Source of the DNA: Chara braunii
Lineage: Eukaryota; Streptophyta; Charophyceae; Charales; Characeae
Assembly: GCA_003427395.1 (NCBI GenBank)
Contig: BFEA01000184.1
Coordinates: forward strand, 2,327,062 to 2,371,388
Length of the DNA stretch: 44,327 nt
Reading direction: 5' to 3'
Below are positions 42,450 to 44,327 of this stretch, piece by piece. A program made the translations under genes and the position numbers. The first letter of the stretch is position 1, and every line of letters starts with the position of its first letter. Below the pieces are notes generated by a model. The model did no database searches, was not told where the DNA came from, and was given only the letters and a program-made list of their open reading frames with translations.

Positions 42450-42535
42450 GGAACTGTCGAGCATGTATGGGAAGAGGCGTGTGTACAAATGTTGTAATCA
42501 ATTTCACAATTGGAGCCTTGGGCACTGGGCCCTTC

Positions 42536-42566
<31 letters not shown>

Positions 42567-42585
42567 AATTGTCGAGCATGTGTGG
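42450..42585 (+). mobile_element. short retroposed insertion with poly-A tail and target duplication
   Basis: A 94-bp insert (42471-42564) ends in 29 A (42536-42564) and is flanked by direct repeats at 42450-42470 and 42565-42585 (19 of 21 identical; core TGTCGAGCATGT). This is the signature of LINE-type target-primed reverse transcription of a short RNA. The insert matches nothing I recognise; it may be a SINE or a truncated transcript. Confidence 0.8.
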
Positions 42586-43600
42586 TAGTAAGTGTTACCT
42601 TGACAATCGATCATGTCAATCATTTTTGTGCTAGGTTTATAGCCAACAAAAGCGTGCTAATTTCTTTTTTGTTCACACCTGTGAACAGAAAACTGCTATA
42701 TTCTGATACGGCCGACCACGTTTTCGTTCTTCTTTTCAATTTTGTCAGAACCATTTCAATGAAGCATAGTAGCACCACTTTGAGGATTGTTATAGGGCGA
42801 GTGTGACACCATAAGAATGGTATAATTAACATTTGATGTAAATCATAAATCAATGATTTTGTTCCTTATGACCAGTAGGTCTCCAAGTTACAACTCTTCC
42901 TTGCACTTGGGAAATTCTTGACATCATCAAGGGTTGAACACGATGTGTCTTTTTGATACAACACGTTGGACGAGAGGTACATTCATGATGAGGAATTGAC
43001 TATGTTAAGTAATTCTGAATCAATGTTAAGTACAGGATGCTACTCTCAGAGCTATTCTCGAGTTACACACAGGATGAGGAATCTTCTATGTTAAGTAGAT
43101 GACAAACTGTATAACATTCGAAGCTACTCCCGAGTTACAAACAACATGCACTTCGTGAAAACTGGACCGAAACAAAAGTCCATTTTGCCAAATTATGCTA
43201 TACGTTTTTTCGTAAACTAGTTTTGAGGACAAGATTTAGACCTCAGGTTTAAGTACCACAACAAGACAAGAAAAAACTGGTTTTTTAAAAAACACAATTA
43301 GTCCTGCGATCCATGTCTCACAACAACATATTAAAAAAACAGTTTTTTTTTCAAACTGAAGGCACCCGAAGAAGCCATGTCAATAGCATAATAGTTTTGC
43401 AGAAAATTTGACGTCGTCCACCTATACAATCGAGATACCACATAAGAAATGAAAATTGGTCAGACTCTAGAAAGGGCAGAAGAGCAAAGAAACCAATTCC
43501 CAATTGCCATCATCAACTATGTCCCCACAAAAACAGACGATGAAAAATCCCCTGCAAATAACATTTGGGTTAGCGTACCCCACAATCAAACAACACAGTA
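42586..43600. repeat. mostly unassigned; tandem duplication at 42987-43145
   Basis: GATGAGGAATTGACTATGTT and GATGAGGAATCTTCTATGTT, each followed by GCTAYTCYCGAGTTACAMAC, form a roughly 90-bp duplication. A-rich and T-rich runs occur at 43260-43350. No gene is seen. Confidence 0.6.
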
Positions 43601-43615
43601 ATTAAGCCACGCCAG

Positions 43616-43690
43616 TTGCCTCCGCGATGAGATTCAGAAGTTAATCGATTACATAATCGATTTGATTTCGGAATGTCATCGTGGAGGCAA
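43616..43690. repeat. 75-bp palindromic element, family H, copy 1
   Basis: TTGCCTCCGCGATGAGATTC is inverted as GGAATGTCATCGTGGAGGCAA around a centre ATCGATTACATAATCGAT. Confidence 0.85.
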
Positions 43691-43985
43691 TCAATCAATC
43701 AATCAATTAATTAACCAATCAATCAATCAATTAATCGATCAATTAATTAATTAATTAATTAATTAATTAATTAATTAATCAATAGTTCAGTCAATCAAGT
43801 ATTGTTGGGGGGGGGGGGAGGGAAGGGACGAAAGGGATTGATTGATTGATTGGTCATGCCCTAGTGCCTCCGGGAGACGATTCCGAAATGGAATCGATTA
43901 CGTAATCGATTCCATTTGGGAGTCGCCTCCTCCCCCCTCATTATTGATTGATTGATTGATTGAATGATTGATTGATTGATTGATG
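43687..43985. repeat. AATC/AATT tetranucleotide repeats with poly-G
   Basis: (AATC)n and (AATT)n at 43687-43797, poly-G at about 43807-43819, (GATT)n at 43837-43852 and (ATTG)n at 43941-43985. They surround both family-H palindromes. Confidence 0.9.
43873..43929. repeat. palindromic element, family H, copy 2
   Basis: A perfect 32-bp palindrome (43886-43917, half-site AAATGGAATCGATTAC), extended by imperfect GAGNCGANTCC arms. GCCTCCG at its left edge matches copy 1. Confidence 0.85.
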
Positions 43986-44009
43986 AGTTTCTCGTCGACA
44001 ACGGAGGGA

Positions 44010-44290
44010 GGAGCGGGGTTGGGGGGAGGAGCGGCGAAGGGGGTAGGAGCAGGGGAGGGGGTGGGAGCAGGGGAGGGGGTGGGAGTGGGGGAGGGGGAAG
44101 GAGCAGCGGAGGGGGTAGGAGCAGCTGAGGGGGAAGGAGCGGGGTTGGGGGGAGGAGCGGCGGAGGGGGGAGGAGCAGCGGAGGGGGGAGGAGCAGCGCA
44201 GGGGAAGGAGCGGCGGAGTGTGGAGGACGAGTGAAGGGTGAGGAGTCGGGAGGAGCAGCGGAGGGGGAGGAGCAGAGGAGGCGCCGCGGA
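44010..44290. repeat. G-rich minisatellite (about 18-bp unit)
   Basis: GGAGCAGCGGAGGGGGTA-type units run for about 280 bases with nearly all G on the plus strand. G-quadruplex formation is plausible. The Pro/Ser-rich minus-strand frames are translations of the repeat. Confidence 0.9.
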
Positions 44291-44294
44291 AGGG

Positions 44295-44327
44295 CTGTCT
44301 CTTATACACATCTAGATGTGTATAAGA
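44295..44327. other. Nextera mate-pair junction adapter (artefact)
   Basis: CTGTCTCTTATACACATCT, the Tn5 mosaic-end adapter, is followed by 14 bases of its reverse complement (AGATGTGTATAAGA). This is the circularisation junction of Nextera mate-pair libraries and not genomic sequence. Sequence next to it on the left may also be untrustworthy. Confidence 0.98.

Noticed and set aside
43898-44311. Pro/Ser-rich ORFs starting MCIRDS or MYKRQ
   Set aside because: Their first residues are translated adapter and the rest is the G-rich minisatellite read on the minus strand.

Overview
The window is eukaryotic, repeat-saturated intergenic DNA, most likely from the green lineage. The reasons are a plant-type Ty3/gypsy retrotransposon with a tRNA-Asp-like primer-binding site, a UBL5/HUB1 copy whose residues look plant-like, type III hammerhead ribozymes of the kind known from plant retroelements, and dense microsatellites and homopolymers. 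My best guess is a charophyte alga such as Chara braunii, but that is an impression and not a demonstrated assignment. I see no intact protein-coding gene. The last 33 bases are a Nextera mate-pair junction adapter, so the right edge is an assembly artefact. Two runs of N (16188-17033 and 27336-27442) are gaps.

Layout. 1-5.7 kb: microsatellites, a 33-bp tandem repeat, a nested 47/13-bp GATCTACCG satellite, and many short foldback (snap-back) elements, including several copies of a roughly 111-bp family with CCGAATAGAACG termini. 5.7-11.7 kb: two strong hairpins, a low-confidence ORF with a hydrophobic N-terminus, and diverged duplications. 11.7-16.2 kb: a repeat family of about 1.6 kb carrying three complete type III hammerhead ribozymes, two on the minus strand and one on the plus strand inside an apparently inverted segment. 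17.0-17.4 kb: a UBL5/HUB1 pseudogene. 17.9-26.6 kb: a decayed Ty3/gypsy element: a long LTR-like sequence with a GGCGATG satellite at its edge, the primer-binding site, gag with zinc knuckle, protease, reverse transcriptase, RNase H, and an integrase cut off after its second catalytic Asp. 26.6-32 kb: low-complexity repeats, palindromes, microsatellites and more foldbacks. 32-40 kb: two more pieces of the same long LTR-like family on the opposite strand. 40-44.3 kb: intron-like signals, a hairpin series, a short retroposed insertion with target-site duplication, palindromes inside tetranucleotide repeats, and a G-rich minisatellite.

The most unusual signal is in the LTR-like family at 33.1-33.8 kb and 38.2-39.1 kb. 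Each copy carries a series of imperfect hairpins. The stems differ from hairpin to hairpin but remain self-complementary. The loop is nearly constant within a copy, yet it has changed in concert between the copies (ACCCAAACTTATGGAAC in one, CGTCCAATCTTATGGAAC in the other). One pair of colinear hairpins shows two compensatory double substitutions. Both series lie between a conserved GTAAGT and a conserved polypyrimidine-CAG, as an intron would. I do not recognise a described system with this architecture.
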